A program made the translations under genes and the position numbers. The notes under the pieces were generated by a model. The model searched no databases, was not told where the DNA came from, and saw only the letters and a program-made list of their open reading frames with translations. Positions 21,077 to 31,440 of a stretch of DNA of 54,313 nucleotides are shown here, piece by piece. How positions within the stretch are numbered: the stretch's first letter is position 1; each line of letters opens with the position of its first letter. The DNA lies in contig BFEA01000653.1 in the NCBI GenBank assembly GCA_003427395.1, positions 125,751 through 180,063 of the forward strand, written 5' to 3'. Origin of the DNA: Chara braunii. Lineage: Eukaryota; Streptophyta; Charophyceae; Charales; Characeae.

Positions 21077-21396
21077 AGCAAGCAGCTTAGCTCCGTTGGT
21101 TAGCCACGCAAATGGCATTCACGAGGTCTTGGGGTCAATTCCCATTGCCTCATGTGCCTTCCTGGGCAAGCTTGGTGCCCGCCACCTAGAGAGAGGTCGT
21201 TGGTTCCCCCGAGCGGCATCGAGCAGACACTGCTGATGTACCAAGGGGGAGGGGACCCGGGAGGAGGCACAAAGAATGGCCCATGGAAGCAGCTCCGTCC
21301 TGATGCTACTGGCTGACCCCTACCCGGTACCACCCACCTGCTGAAGCAGGTATCGCACCCGCTGATGGGTGCAGCTCCCGCAAGTTCCCTTGCTGT
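21077..21396 (+). repeat. SINE-alpha, second copy
   Basis: Head TAGCTCCGTTGGTTAGCCACGC and B box GGGTCAATTCCC. The body includes GGCATCGAGCAGA, GGAGGGGACCCGGGAGGAGG, CCATGGAAGCAGC, the hairpin CCTGCT/AGCAGG and GATGGGTGCAGCTCCCGCA. The orthologous copy in SD2 is at 51168-51475. Not a functional tRNA. Confidence 0.85.
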
Positions 21397-21397
21397 G

Positions 21398-21604
21398 GTT
21401 AGAGCACCGGTTGGAAATGCGCATTGTGGTATGAGGTTGCGGGTTCAAAACTCCACAGCCTTGCACATGGACACCGGCAGGGCGTTACCATGACGCACAA
21501 CAGGACACACTACTGGGCTGGCGCAGGCGCAGCCTTGCACATGGACACCGACAGGGCGTTAGCATGACGCACGGCTGGACACACTACTGGGCCGACGCAG
21601 GTAA
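21398..21604 (+). repeat. tRNA-like repeat with a 74-bp tandem duplication
   Basis: GAGCACCGGTTGGAAATGCG and GGTTGCGGGTTCAAAACTCC match the better preserved SD2 copy at 51536-51610. Units 21457-21530 and 21531-21604 are tandem copies starting AGCCTTGCACATGGACACC. SD2 has one unit, so the duplication arose after SD1 and SD2 separated. Confidence 0.75.
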
Positions 21605-21897
21605 ACTATTACAGACACTGCTTGTGCACCACCCAGGGGTAAGTCCATGGTTGTTGTATGTTGGGTTTGGGCTGCGGGATGTTTGCCTGATGCTCTTGGT
21701 TCTAGTGGTTCTTTGCAGGCTTGCATACTTGAGGATGATTGTTCATTTGCCTTCCAGTCCGATATTGCATACAAATCGTTCAGTTTCCATAGTAGCTCAG
21801 TAGGTTCGACAGAAGATTGCATGGATGAGGTCATGTGTTAAAATTTGCTTATCTAGTGGGAGGCAGGACCAAGAGACCTACACACTGCCCATAGACT

Positions 21898-22205
21898 CAG
21901 GAACAATTGATGAAAGTGAGACTTGGTGTGGTAGGTTTCTTGGGGCAAGATTAGAGCAGGGGGACCCGTTGCTAGCTGGAGATCTCGGGGGGTCAGCCAC
22001 TAGGAACGGGAGGGGTTAGGATGAAGGCTCCCCTTAGGACAGCTTGCCTGTGGAACAGGAATGGTTGATGAAAGTGAGACTTAGTACAATCCACGATCGA
22101 TGTCTGTCTAAAGACTCTGAACTACGACCCTACAGACCACCCATGGAACGAGGAACAGTTGATGAAAGTCAGACTTAGTACAGTCTATGGCCGGTGTTGG
22201 TAGGG
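21898..22205 (+). repeat. Three TTGATGAAAGTGAGACTT repeats
   Basis: Copies start near 21906, 22061 and 22160, each followed in two cases by AGTACARTCYAYGRYCG. SD2 has the same three (about 51986, 52160, 52262). TTGATGA resembles a C/D snoRNA box C and CTGA-like words follow, but terminal stems and spacing were not convincing. Confidence 0.5.
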
Positions 22206-22239
22206 CTCTTGTGTCGGTGGGGCTCTCCATAGGATTGGT

Positions 22240-22930
22240 TGGGTTGCCTGCCTCCTATTTTCGGTTCACTATCAACAAAAGCAAGTAGTAATGACAACAG
22301 CGTGCACAGTGAACAACATAACAACATAACAACAAACAACAATAACAACAGTTGTGTACATAACGATAGGAACGCAAAATAGGTCCACCTATGAGACTTG
22401 TAGTGAAATGTCTGTATCCAACACCTGAAGTACCTGGGCGACAAGGCTCGCACAAATATGCTTCGATCAGGGCTGGGTGGGGTGTGTGGGACTCAGCTTA
22501 ACCCTGATACCTACAACCACGGTTCGGTCAGGTCACCCCCAAGGTTGGAGGGTGACGATCCTGAGGTGTAGACACTGAGGTAGGATAGTGGGAGTAGGAG
22601 TGTGCCAGGAGAAATTACGAAGGAGGTAGGTTGGGAGGGAATCCTATAGGATTAGGGGGCCTCTGCCACATCGCCGAGTGTCGAAGGTGACTCTCATATG
22701 TCTGTAATCCAGCCTCTACAACAACCTGGGATCGTTGTAGTCTGCTCGCTCTGGCCAGACCTTTGTCTCAGGCATAATTTAATTGATTTCCGAAGGGTAC
22801 GAAGTCGGTAGATGTCGAAGCAGTCAACGACTGCTTAGTTAGTCTCACCCGATCGCCGACGAATTCGTACTGCTCAAGTATGCGATGTGCTAAAAAAAAA
22901 ACAACCTGGGCTTTCGGTAAAAAAAAAAAA
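22240..22930 (+). repeat. Retroposon family delta 3-prime end in SD1
   Basis: The region contains AACAACATAACAACA repeats, ACCTGAAGTACCTGGG and GAGGTAGGATAG...GTGTGCCAGGAGA, and ends in an A-tail. A diverged copy lies at 30240-30694, again ending in an A-rich tail, and the third is at 52340-52828. The right border of SD1 and SD2 is therefore a retroposon end and not an arbitrary breakpoint. Confidence 0.6.
22731..22900 (+). mobile_element. Retroposed 170-bp structured sequence with A-tail and 10-bp target duplication
   Basis: ACAACCTGGG occurs at 22721-22730 and 22901-22910. The inserted sequence ends in ten A (22892-22901). SD2 shows the empty site (ACAACCTCGTCTTTCGG at about 52791). The insert contains the palindrome TCTGGCCAGA and the hairpin GCAGTC-AAC-GACTGC (22820-22834). 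I compared it by eye with U1, U3, U4, U5, U12 and 5S consensus features and saw no match. It is likely a retrocopy of a small structured RNA or a short SINE of unknown origin. Confidence 0.8.
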
Positions 22931-22977
22931 GAAACAAGGAAACATACACGGACCTCATACTTTACTGCTTATCCAAT

Positions 22978-23026
22978 GCACAAATTGAGAATGAATCTTC
23001 TGCTAGAACATAGAAAGGTACACCGC
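22978..23026 (-). repeat. Dispersed block Y, copy Y9
   Basis: GAATCTTCTGCTAGAACATAGAAAG has a paired C-to-T and G-to-A change in the hairpin relative to Y1. The minus strand reads GVPFYVLAEDSFSICALDKQ, within a 37-codon open stretch. Confidence 0.6.
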
Positions 23027-23506
23027 TGTGCAGTGAGTAGCCAGGACCATATTTGAAGGCGGTGCCGTGAGCGAATCAGAATTCCCATGTTAGGGTAAAA
23101 AAAAACAGATGAAACACAACAAAGAAAACGCAGTGTTACCACCACCGGGATGGAGGCCTTGCTGAAGGGCTTTCCAAAAAGAAAAGAAGAGAATAAAAAA
23201 GATTCAAGCTGCAACACTTCAAAAGAAACAACGCTTGGGAGAAAAATAAAACGACGCTAAGCCTCTGGGCTTGAGCTGTATTGACGGGTATGTACTTGAA
23301 TTCGCGCGTGGGGTGGGCGTTGCGGAATCGTGGAGCAAGTTTTCGGTCCGGCATTTCCTCGGGGCAGAGGAGGGAGGGAGGGGAGGGAGACCCACGTGAA
23401 AGACGATCCACAAGGGAAAAACAAACAAACAAAAACTCATAGAGTATGCCCAAGCCCCTCCACTTAGGAGACCACTCGCCTCCCAAAAAAATCAGTTGTG
23501 TATTGT

Positions 23507-23550
23507 AAGATGTTCTAGCGGGTGGTTCGTTCATATTTTGCACATTCCGT
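23507..23550 (+). repeat. Dispersed block Y, copy Y12, opposite orientation
   Basis: ATGTTCTAGCGGGTGGTTCG and CATATTTTGCACATTC match the reverse complement of Y1-type copies. It reads DVLAGGSFIFCTFRHCG in the peptide frame. The hairpin is lost while the frame remains open. Confidence 0.5.
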
Positions 23551-23610
23551 CATTGCGGGAGCCAAGGTCCAACGCGATCTATCAAAAAAGGAAAAAAAAA
23601 AAAAAAACTG

Positions 23611-24440
23611 GGTATGGACATCAGATCACTAAATGTTAATGGATTGGCATCGGGCAAATTGCCCAAAAGTCAAGCCATTATGGAACAACTAAAAGACATT
23701 GAAGGAAAAAAATGGCCAGATGTAATCTGTGTCCAAAAGACTCATCTTATGGACACGGAAATACACCATCATAATCACAAGGAAATGTGGTCGTACCAGG
23801 CATTCAGGGCTCACACTCCCAGACCAGGGAGTGGAGGAGTGACCATATGGATTCCTCCGGACTCAAAGGTGGAAGTACTGACCTGGGAAGCTGATAAGGT
23901 AGAAGGGAGATGGGTGTACATCCTTGCGATGCTTGAATTGGAAGTTGTCAGTATCATAAGTGTATATGCACTGATAAGGTAGAAAGAAGATGGGTGTACA
24001 TCCTTGTGATGCTTGAATTGGAAGTTGTTAGTATCATAAATGTATATGCACCCAATGAGATAGGTAATAGACATAACGTTTTTACATCCTCACTCCCTCA
24101 GCTACCTATAGGCATACCTGTAATTATGGTCGGGGACTTCAATGTTGCTCCAGATCGTCATCAGGATAGATGGAGACTCATCTCCCCCTGCCGTGACTAT
24201 ATACAAACAGATGAATTAATCATTTTCAATTTATGTCAAACGATGAACCTTTTTGACTCCTATAGGAGAATTAATCCCACAGACAAAGCATTCTTATATT
24301 TTAAAAAAGGAAGGTCAGGACAAAATACGAAGTCTCGCATTGATCTAATACATGTGGCAGAGGAGATGCAGGGAACGCTACAAGTGGCATAAATCTTCTC
24401 TTGTTCTTCCTTCCCGGGTCTTGATCATGCGATGTGTGTC
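23611..24440 (+). pseudogene. LINE family B copy B1, APE endonuclease domain
   Basis: ORF2 begins MDIRSLNVNGLASGK and continues WPDVICVQKTHLMD, where the usual catalytic QE is QK. Next is VTIWIPPDSKV, then the motif VIMVGDFNVAPDRH (24120), LCQTMNLFDSYRR, TKSRIDLIHVAEEM (24330) and GLDHAMCVTILSFRKKPDQ, where the usual SDH is LDH. Two of the APE catalytic positions are therefore changed. An 80-bp tandem duplication (23891-24050) shifts the frame. The copy is 5-prime truncated at the ORF2 start, just after an A-rich run; no ORF1 precedes it. Inactive. Confidence 0.88.
23891..24050 (+). repeat. 80-bp tandem duplication in the B1 endonuclease
   Basis: Units 23891-23970 and 23971-24050 both begin CTGATAAGGTAGAA and end TGTATATGCA, with four or so differences. 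Eighty is not a multiple of three, so the reading frame is broken. Confidence 0.9.
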
Positions 24441-27400
24441 ACAATATTATCATTTCGAAAGAAACCGGATCAAGAAAGAGAATATTATAAACTCAATACT
24501 TCCCATCTTTAAATAGAAAACTTCAAACGATATCTCAAAGATGTTTGAGAATTTTGGACTAAATAGAGGAAAATCATAAAAGATGACATTGAATGATTCA
24601 ACAATGGCCTGATATTTTTAGGTCGTAAATGCAATGAATATTCAAAAGCACTAGCAGTCGAATGTCACTCTAAAGAAATATTTATCTTATAAAAAATTCA
24701 ACAACTTCAACTTCAGGAAACAAATTTAGAAAATACAGAGACCCTAGAGACACTTGCAAGGGAAATAGTTGAGCTAGAGCAAAAATTAATAAGCCAAATG
24801 GAATATCGTTGGCAAGGGGCTAGGATTAGGGAGAAACTTATAAAACATTATATGGAAAGATCGATGGAAGCTCGATTCTTTGCAATGGCAAAAGTGTGGA
24901 CTGGAAAAAAAAGTGATAGAAACATTAATGAACCCACAAAATGGAGAAGGTGATCTGGTCACGTCAACTGCAGCCTACACCAAAATAGCGAGAGATTTCT
25001 TTAAGAAACTATTCTCGTCAGAAATTGAAGAGATTACATAAGATCATCGTAATAAGGATTTTGAAGAATTTTAATCCCCCTTAACTAAGAAGTTATCCAA
25101 TTAACAATAGCGGATGCTCGAAAGACCCCTAACAAAAGAGGAAGTCTGGATAACATTAATGTTAATGGAAGAAGGAAACCCCTCAGGGATTGATGCATTT
25201 CCTAAAGAATTATGAGAGTCAAGCTGGGATTTTCTCTCACAAGACCTGATGAACTTTTACCAGAAAGTCTGGACAACTGGAGAAATGGGGGAGATTGTGA
25301 GTAAAGGAATATTATCTCTGTTGTACAAGAAGGAAGCAAAATGAATATTAGGAACTACCGACCAATCACCCTACTCACAATAGTTTATAAGATGGTGGCA
25401 AAAACCTTGACAAACAGGCTAACACAAGTCATAGCAGATATTATTCACCTAGAGCAAACATGATTCATTAATGGAAGGAATATCCAAGATAGTGTATTAT
25501 TAATTAATGAGATGATCAAACTAACCCGTAAATCTAAACATAATGCGACAATTCTCTTTATTGATTTTGAAAAGCGTATGATCGTGTAAATTGATATTTC
25601 TTGGATAAGTGTCTAGAGAAACTCGAGTTTGACCCTTGTTTCAGAAGGTGGATTGAGATTCTATATCAGAATGCTATCACCAAGGTAATGATCAATGGTA
25701 ATGTAGCCCCACCTGTCTCATTGTATAGATTTGTTAGGCAAGGAAACCTGATCTCGCATTTTCTGTTCGTAATTGTAATGTAGGCCCTAACTGCAAATCT
25801 AAGGAAACATAAAGATATCAAACACATTCAAGTCACGTCAATACCAGAGGAGGCTATACCTGTCTGATCCCTTTTTGCAAATGACTTATCTCTCATGGTT
25901 GAGGCATCACATGACTGTACAAAGAATGATGAACAGATTATGTCGTCTTTCATACATGAGGGTCAACTGGGGAAGTAAGACTCTAGGATGGTGGATTCAT
26001 CATCAATCAGTAATATAACAAAAAATCAAAGGGGGACTGGGTATCATAGACCCAGCCACACAATAAATGACTATTTTTGTTCAATGGATTAAGAGACTGC
26101 CATTCATTCCGAACACCTCCTCGAGCGAATTGGCATGGGAACAGATAAGACGATTAGCCCCAGAGACCCCTGCTAATATTCACCCAATGACTTGGTTAAA
26201 GAATAGATCATGGTCTATTCCTAGAAAGATGTCAAAATGTGTTGAAGACCAAGGTATCTCAGAACAAGATGCAACCAGAATGGACCTGATCAAGGATCTG
26301 TTTTGGCCTAGCCTGTTAAAAACATGGAGAAAGTTTCCCTTACCAGATAAAGTGGCGCCAGACAGATGGGAAGAACTGTGTCGACAACCCCTATTCAATA
26401 ATGGATGGATAATAAATTCACAAGGATCTGTACTTCACTGCATGAACTCACCTTGGAAAAACTAGATTAGAAAGGGTATCCTCCGCATCAATGATATCTG
26501 GAATAAAGATACTAAGGATTGAATATCATAAAAAGAGTTGCAAAGTAAGTTAAGATATTGCCACCACTCAGTGGAGGCACTGGATCAGGTCATAGAATTG
26601 ATTCTCTTGATTAGGATCCTCAGAAAAGGACCTACACTGAAAGATGGAGATTGGGTGACCATATTGAATCAAACCACTCTGATTGGAAATATACTACAAA
26701 TCAACCTCAATGGTGAAATCTTGTTGGCTTTATATAGACTAGCACATGATCATATAGTAGAACCTAATCCTAAGGAGGAGACTAGATGGGTTGATGGGGA
26801 GCAGGTTTTCAGAATCAGAGTAATGAAACAAAATGATAAATGACTGACTTTTAAACCTAATATACCTGTCCAATGTTTAGGTCTAGATCCTTGGGTTTGA
26901 TCTTTGACACATAAAAAAGGTCAAGAATATAAGAGAATACTTCATACCTTGTCTGTCAAATCAACGTATAGAATGCTGAGACCTACTATGAATATAAAAG
27001 ACAAGGTAGAAGACAAGTGAATGAAACAATTAAATCAGAGTAAGGAAGTCATCAAGCCAGTTAAATGGTTCAGGAATATGAAAACTAAACCAACCAAAAT
27101 AACCTCTTTACAATGGCAAATTGAACACCGATGTTTGCCAACCAATGACTGGCTGATTAGTAAAACGACACTATAACAAAATGGGTTAGCTCTCCCCTGG
27201 TGTCGTTTCTGTAGATCAGCTTTTCCTGTAAGAACAATTCCGAAGACAATTTAACATATTTTCCTATAATGCCCAAGGGCAATTTGGTTGTGGAGATGGT
27301 GGGATATGATTTGAGACTCATTGGAAACTACTGGTCACTGACCGTGGGATTGGAAAGCCATTCTGCTGGAATGTTGGGTACCAGAACCATACGATGATTT

Positions 27401-28167
27401 CACACATAACATATCCACGACTGGAAGAAGAGGGGTACTCTGGGCCATATGGAGAAGAAGATGTACCTATGAGATGGAAGGGGCAAGGTTGGATGATCTT
27501 GAATTCACAAACTCAATCAAACAACAAATGCAGACGGTGATTAGAACACAGTGGGACAAGGTTAATGAGAGAATTCAACACTTACACTCAGACAATGAAA
27601 TCAGGAAAAATATTCAGAAATTCAGTCGCAGTTGGCTTGGGGGTCCACAAGGGGGGGAAATTGGTCAGGTCAAGAGGAAAGAGGGCGAGAGAGAGGAGAT
27701 TGAAAGTAATGCTTATTACTTGAAGTTTGAAGAATGGACAGTGGTAGATCCAAGTATCCCAATAAGGCACTTATCAGAATTCCCTGATCCATTTCCCCCA
27801 CATTCAGGTTGTTTAGTTCCATTGTCATGGTTTGGGAATGATTGAGATTTCATCTAATCAAAATGGATCCAAATAGATACAAGCTAGTACATCACGAAAA
27901 TCTGGCTCCCACAAGTGGGGAGAAGAGGCTTGATTCATCAGGAAAAGAGAGGACAGGTGAGGTATGAATGAGTAACAGGCCTAGCATCTTAAGATCATCT
28001 GGCTCCTATGTTTGGGAGAAGAGGCTCAGTGCTCAGTTACCATTATTTGGAAATTGTACCTAAGGGACGCTGGACCCGCTTTCCAGCAGGAGATGCTCCC
28101 ACTAATAGATGGAGCCTCTCCCCAGGTGCTAGTGGTGTCTGCTCTTATCAGCACCACTAACATTGGT
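24441..28167 (+). pseudogene. LINE family B copy B1, linker, reverse transcriptase, zinc region and 3-prime UTR
   Basis: Readable pieces: LTKEEVWITLMLMEEGNPSG (25125); NIRNYRPITLLTIVYKMVAK (25345); FINGRNIQDSVLLINEMIKL (25470); ATILFIDFEKR followed by a frameshift at the catalytic DFEKAYD (25550-25580); NVAPPVSLYRFVRQGNLIS (25700); LFANDLSLMVEAS (25872), where FADD has become FAND; GLGIIDPAT (26040). The zinc region has PWCRFCRSAFPV and HIFL-stop-C (27195-27270, zf-RVT-like). The C-terminal tail reads EEWTVVDPSIPIRHLSEFPD, then PFPPHSGCLVPLSWFGND, stop at 27845. The 3-prime UTR carries the stem-loop at 28069-28087. Inactive. Confidence 0.88.
28069..28087 (+). other. LINE 3-prime stem-loop, copy in B1
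   Basis: GCTGGA-CCCGCTT-TCCAGC, a perfect 6-bp stem about 80 bp before the poly-A tail. Confidence 0.7.
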
Positions 28168-28173
28168 GAGGGA

Positions 28174-28236
<63 letters not shown>

Positions 28237-28437
28237 AAAAAAAAACAAAACAAAACAAACAAACCACCAGGAGATTCAGACTGTGGGTCTACCTTAAGTC
28301 GCCACGAGGCCATCTCAAAAGAAAAAACAGCGGGTTATCTTCCCATGTTCTGATGGGAGATTCGTTCTCCTCCCCACCTCCCCCACACTCCCCCCCTCCC
28401 CACTCCCCCGCTCCTCCCCCCCCCAAAACCAAAAAAA
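28168..28437. repeat. B1 poly-A tail followed by A- and C-rich low-complexity sequence
   Basis: A-run 28169-28235, then CAAAA-type runs, then C-rich sequence (28368-28427) up to the gap. No gene. Confidence 0.8.
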
Positions 28438-28438
28438 G

Positions 28439-29253
28439 NNNNNNNNNNNNNNNNNNNNNNNNNNNNNNNNNNNNNNNNNNNNNNNNNNNNNNNNNNNNNN
28501 NNNNNNNNNNNNNNNNNNNNNNNNNNNNNNNNNNNNNNNNNNNNNNNNNNNNNNNNNNNNNNNNNNNNNNNNNNNNNNNNNNNNNNNNNNNNNNNNNNNN
28601 NNNNNNNNNNNNNNNNNNNNNNNNNNNNNNNNNNNNNNNNNNNNNNNNNNNNNNNNNNNNNNNNNNNNNNNNNNNNNNNNNNNNNNNNNNNNNNNNNNNN
28701 NNNNNNNNNNNNNNNNNNNNNNNNNNNNNNNNNNNNNNNNNNNNNNNNNNNNNNNNNNNNNNNNNNNNNNNNNNNNNNNNNNNNNNNNNNNNNNNNNNNN
28801 NNNNNNNNNNNNNNNNNNNNNNNNNNNNNNNNNNNNNNNNNNNNNNNNNNNNNNNNNNNNNNNNNNNNNNNNNNNNNNNNNNNNNNNNNNNNNNNNNNNN
28901 NNNNNNNNNNNNNNNNNNNNNNNNNNNNNNNNNNNNNNNNNNNNNNNNNNNNNNNNNNNNNNNNNNNNNNNNNNNNNNNNNNNNNNNNNNNNNNNNNNNN
29001 NNNNNNNNNNNNNNNNNNNNNNNNNNNNNNNNNNNNNNNNNNNNNNNNNNNNNNNNNNNNNNNNNNNNNNNNNNNNNNNNNNNNNNNNNNNNNNNNNNNN
29101 NNNNNNNNNNNNNNNNNNNNNNNNNNNNNNNNNNNNNNNNNNNNNNNNNNNNNNNNNNNNNNNNNNNNNNNNNNNNNNNNNNNNNNNNNNNNNNNNNNNN
29201 NNNNNNNNNNNNNNNNNNNNNNNNNNNNNNNNNNNNNNNNNNNNNNNNNNNNN
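28439..29253. other. Assembly gap (815 N)
   Basis: Unknown bases; ORFs crossing it are meaningless. Confidence 1.
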
Positions 29254-29439
29254 ACCCCGGTCCTCACCCATGCCCCCCTCGTATCCCAACTCCGCCCCCT
29301 TTTCACGGATCGGTCACACAGTTTGACAGGGTGAACACAGACGACAACGACGACACGACGACAACGAAGACGTCCACCGGCCACCCAACACGGGATCGAA
29401 GTGGGACAACAACTAAAGCCACGACGCATCAGCACCCAG

Positions 29440-29825
29440 GAATGCAAAACCTATAAAGCACTAGGGATGTGGCCAATGCCTACACCTGTGCACCCTGGGG
29501 ATGATCCTCTCGGTGATGGGACCTTGGCTTTAACATTAGGAGCTTTTACATGCAGAGGTTTTTATGGTTTTTCTGGTAGGGATTTCTAGGTGTTTTTAGA
29601 CTGCAATATGCAACAACCACTCTGCAAAACTTATGTCAATTACGACAAGGATAACTATGGCTCCTTGTCTTTCATGTAAAGGGAAGTTGGACCCGACATT
29701 CAGCATGTGCAGCTCCCCACCAATGGAACGGAGTTATCCGCAAAAGAGGTGAGTGGAGGGGGTGTCCGCTCTTATCAGCACCTCGCCCACAGCTGTAGTC
29801 AATGTTAAAAAAGAAAAAGAAAAAA
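29440..29825 (+). repeat. 3-prime end of a third LINE or related retroposon
   Basis: The stem-loop GTTGGA...TTCAGC at 29686-29704 is followed by CCCCACCAATGGA and GGTGTCCGCTCTTATCAGCACC. These words match the tails of B1 and B2, and the element then ends in an A-rich tail (29807-29828). Upstream sequence could not be assigned to RT. Confidence 0.6.
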
Positions 29826-29844
29826 AAGGAACATACAACGCAAT

Positions 29845-29945
29845 ATGTTTTGTCGTCGCGATCGACATGCACAAACGACAAAAAATATGATGATGTATCT
29901 TTACATGTCCTTGTGGAAGATTCATTCTCATTTATTGAGAGCAGC
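29845..29945 (+). repeat. Dispersed block Y, copy Y10 (extended)
   Basis: Plus strand reads STCTNDKKYDDVSLHVLVED followed by SFSF. It matches the minus-strand Y1 reading STCTKDKNIGRVSFHILAED over at least 24 codons without an indel. This is the longest shared stretch among Y copies. Confidence 0.65.
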
Positions 29946-29960
29946 GCAAACTCGACGTCC

Positions 29961-30239
29961 GTTGATGATTTAGAGTCTGAAGGGTGTCGCATTATAATAT
30001 TTGTTTGGTTGCCATCTTGTTTATTCATAGCATTTACAAGTTCCTGTGTAGGGAAACCAATGTCGAATCAAAAGATGTGTCCTACTCTCGATGGTTGTAG
30101 ACCCATTTTGGGGAGGTGGGTTGTCAGAGGTTGGTTGGGGGTAGTCGATGAGGGTCGAGGTCTCCACCAATACCACTAGTCGATTCTCCCTAGCGAATAG
30201 GCATAAGCAAGGCTCATTAGTAGCAGAAAGCAACCACAT
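29961..30239. other. No recognisable feature
   Basis: A 125-codon ORF from 29802 crosses here. It begins in a poly-lysine A-tail and has no domain; only its Y10 part is shared with other loci. Confidence 0.4.
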
Positions 30240-30694
30240 GCATCCATACAGACTATGATATCACACGAGCTCACATAACAACAACCAGCATATTCAACAA
30301 CCAATAATAGCCGTATATGAACCACGCTGTGCTGGGTTGGTGCTTAGAGATAGGGGGGTTCATGGGTTAGACCTTGGTTAGTCGACCATTAGACACTGCC
30401 TATGGGTGCCCTCACTGCTCACGGGACTAGTTGAGAACTTCACGCCTAGGTCCCGAGGTACCCGTACAACGAGGCTTGTACGCTAGTGCCTCAACTGAGG
30501 CTGAATGGGGGAGCCCATTCAGCTTCAGTGCCCGCGTCTGTTGTTTGGTCAGATTGCTCCAGTAGCGAGTGATGTTCCTCGCATGAGGTAAGATAGAAAA
30601 AGGAGTGGGTGTGCGCCAGGAGATATATCGAGAGAGGTGGTAGGATGGGAGTCTCGTGAGTAGGGAAAAAAGAAAAGAAAAAAAAGAAAAGAAA
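30240..30694 (+). repeat. Retroposon family delta, diverged copy with A-rich tail
   Basis: It shares CACATAACAACAAC, AGGTACCCGTACAACGAGGC (compare AAGTACCTGGGCGACAAGGC in SD1) and GAGGTAAGATAG...GTGTGCGCCAGGAGA with 22240-22930. The tail is AAAAAAGAAAAG-rich (30664-30694). Confidence 0.55.
30495..30528. other. Strong 15-bp hairpin
   Basis: CTGAGGCTGAATGGG pairs with CCCATTCAGCTTCAG with one G-U pair and the loop GGAG. It lies in the delta retroposon copy and has no counterpart at the corresponding place in SD1. Confidence 0.65.
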
Positions 30695-31137
30695 ATGTGG
30701 TTTGGCCAGGAGGGGAAGAGGATAGGGTCTCTTTCAAAAGGGACTATCAAAATTTCTTTCACGAATGGTTCAAGATTCTCTCAGGAGCTTCATTGAGATC
30801 TCCTGATTTATTTCCTCCTTCCTTTCCTCCCTCTGAGCTAGCTCTGGTAGATATGGATTGGTTTGGCAGGGGGGGATGTGTAATTAGCATTTTTTAGTCT
30901 GCATGTCATCAATCTGCACTCGCATAAATAAGGTAGATTTGCTAGGATGGTATGTGTATCTGGCGGCTCATTGGGCTGAAGCTGCAAGTTTCTACTTTCA
31001 ACTGACAATGACTTGTTATTGATGATCATGTAATGAACGTTGGACCCGATTTCCAGCAGTTGTTGCTCCCCAGCAATAGCTAGAGCTAGTCGGGGAGTGC
31101 TAGTGGTGCTTACTCCTATCAACACCCCCAACATGTC
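30692..31137 (+). pseudogene. LINE family A copy A4, ORF2 C-terminus and 3-prime UTR
   Basis: The frame reads WPGGEEDRVSFKRDYQNFFH, EWFKILSGAS and PPSELALVDMDWFGRG, matching A2 at 18540-18720. A G-run length change (seven versus six G) alters the last codons. The 3-prime stem-loop is at 31039-31057. This is a classic 5-prime truncated LINE copy. Confidence 0.85.
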
Positions 31138-31290
31138 CTTTTTTTTTTTTTTTTTTTTTTTTTGGGACAAATGCTCCAGTCTATTCGTGGGGAGCAGCAT
31201 GTGCTGGGAACCGAGCCCAGCGTCTCATATAGAGTTACACAAGTCATTTGAGATACCGGGGCCATTACTCGGCTTCGGCTGAGAATCAAT
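31138..31290 (-). repeat. Minus-strand retroposon end with poly-A (poly-T on plus)
   Basis: Poly-T at 31139-31162 is followed by GGGACAAATGCTCCAGTCTA and TTCGTGGGGAG. The same words recur at 34731-34757 (GGGACAAGTCTCCAATCTA, TTCGTGGGG) next to another T-run, so this is a shared 3-prime end in minus orientation. The left-hand boundary of the element is unclear. Confidence 0.6.
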
Positions 31291-31440
31291 CTGAGAACTG
31301 TTGAAGAAATTCAAGAGAATTAAAGGAGAGGTTAAAAAACTATGAATGACTACTGACCTCTTTTCGAATGCTCAGAACCCCTAGACTCCCAAACAAAACT
31401 CTCTAAAACTGTCCAACGTTGTCTTATTCCCTTTCGAGCT

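Larger units (their letters stand above)
19025..22930. repeat. Composite repeat unit SD1 (paralogue of 47428-52828)
   Basis: It starts at GTAGCAG, immediately after the A2 tail, and ends at an A-tract (22919-22930). Order inside: unknown ORF region, B-box-bearing minus-strand segment, U2 gene (minus), SINE-alpha copies, tRNA-like repeats, TGATGA repeats, retroposon 3-prime end. The same order and orientation recur in SD2 about 28.4 kb to the right. SD2 has an extra ~1 kb (48670-49650) plus a SINE. Estimated similarity is about 85-90 percent outside U2. Confidence 0.85.
22931..23610. other. Spacer holding two block Y copies, no gene recognised
   Basis: A-rich tracts alternate with GC-rich patches. 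Minus-strand ORFs (for example 23136-23543) carry no recognisable domain. Block Y copies are at 22978-23026 and 23507-23550. Confidence 0.5.

Noticed and set aside
22731-22900. U5, U1, U3 or 5S pseudogene
   Set aside because: No recognisable Sm site, C/D boxes, tRNA-type boxes or conserved loops of these RNAs.
28315-29456. Very long ORFs of unknown residues
   Set aside because: They run through the 815-bp assembly gap.
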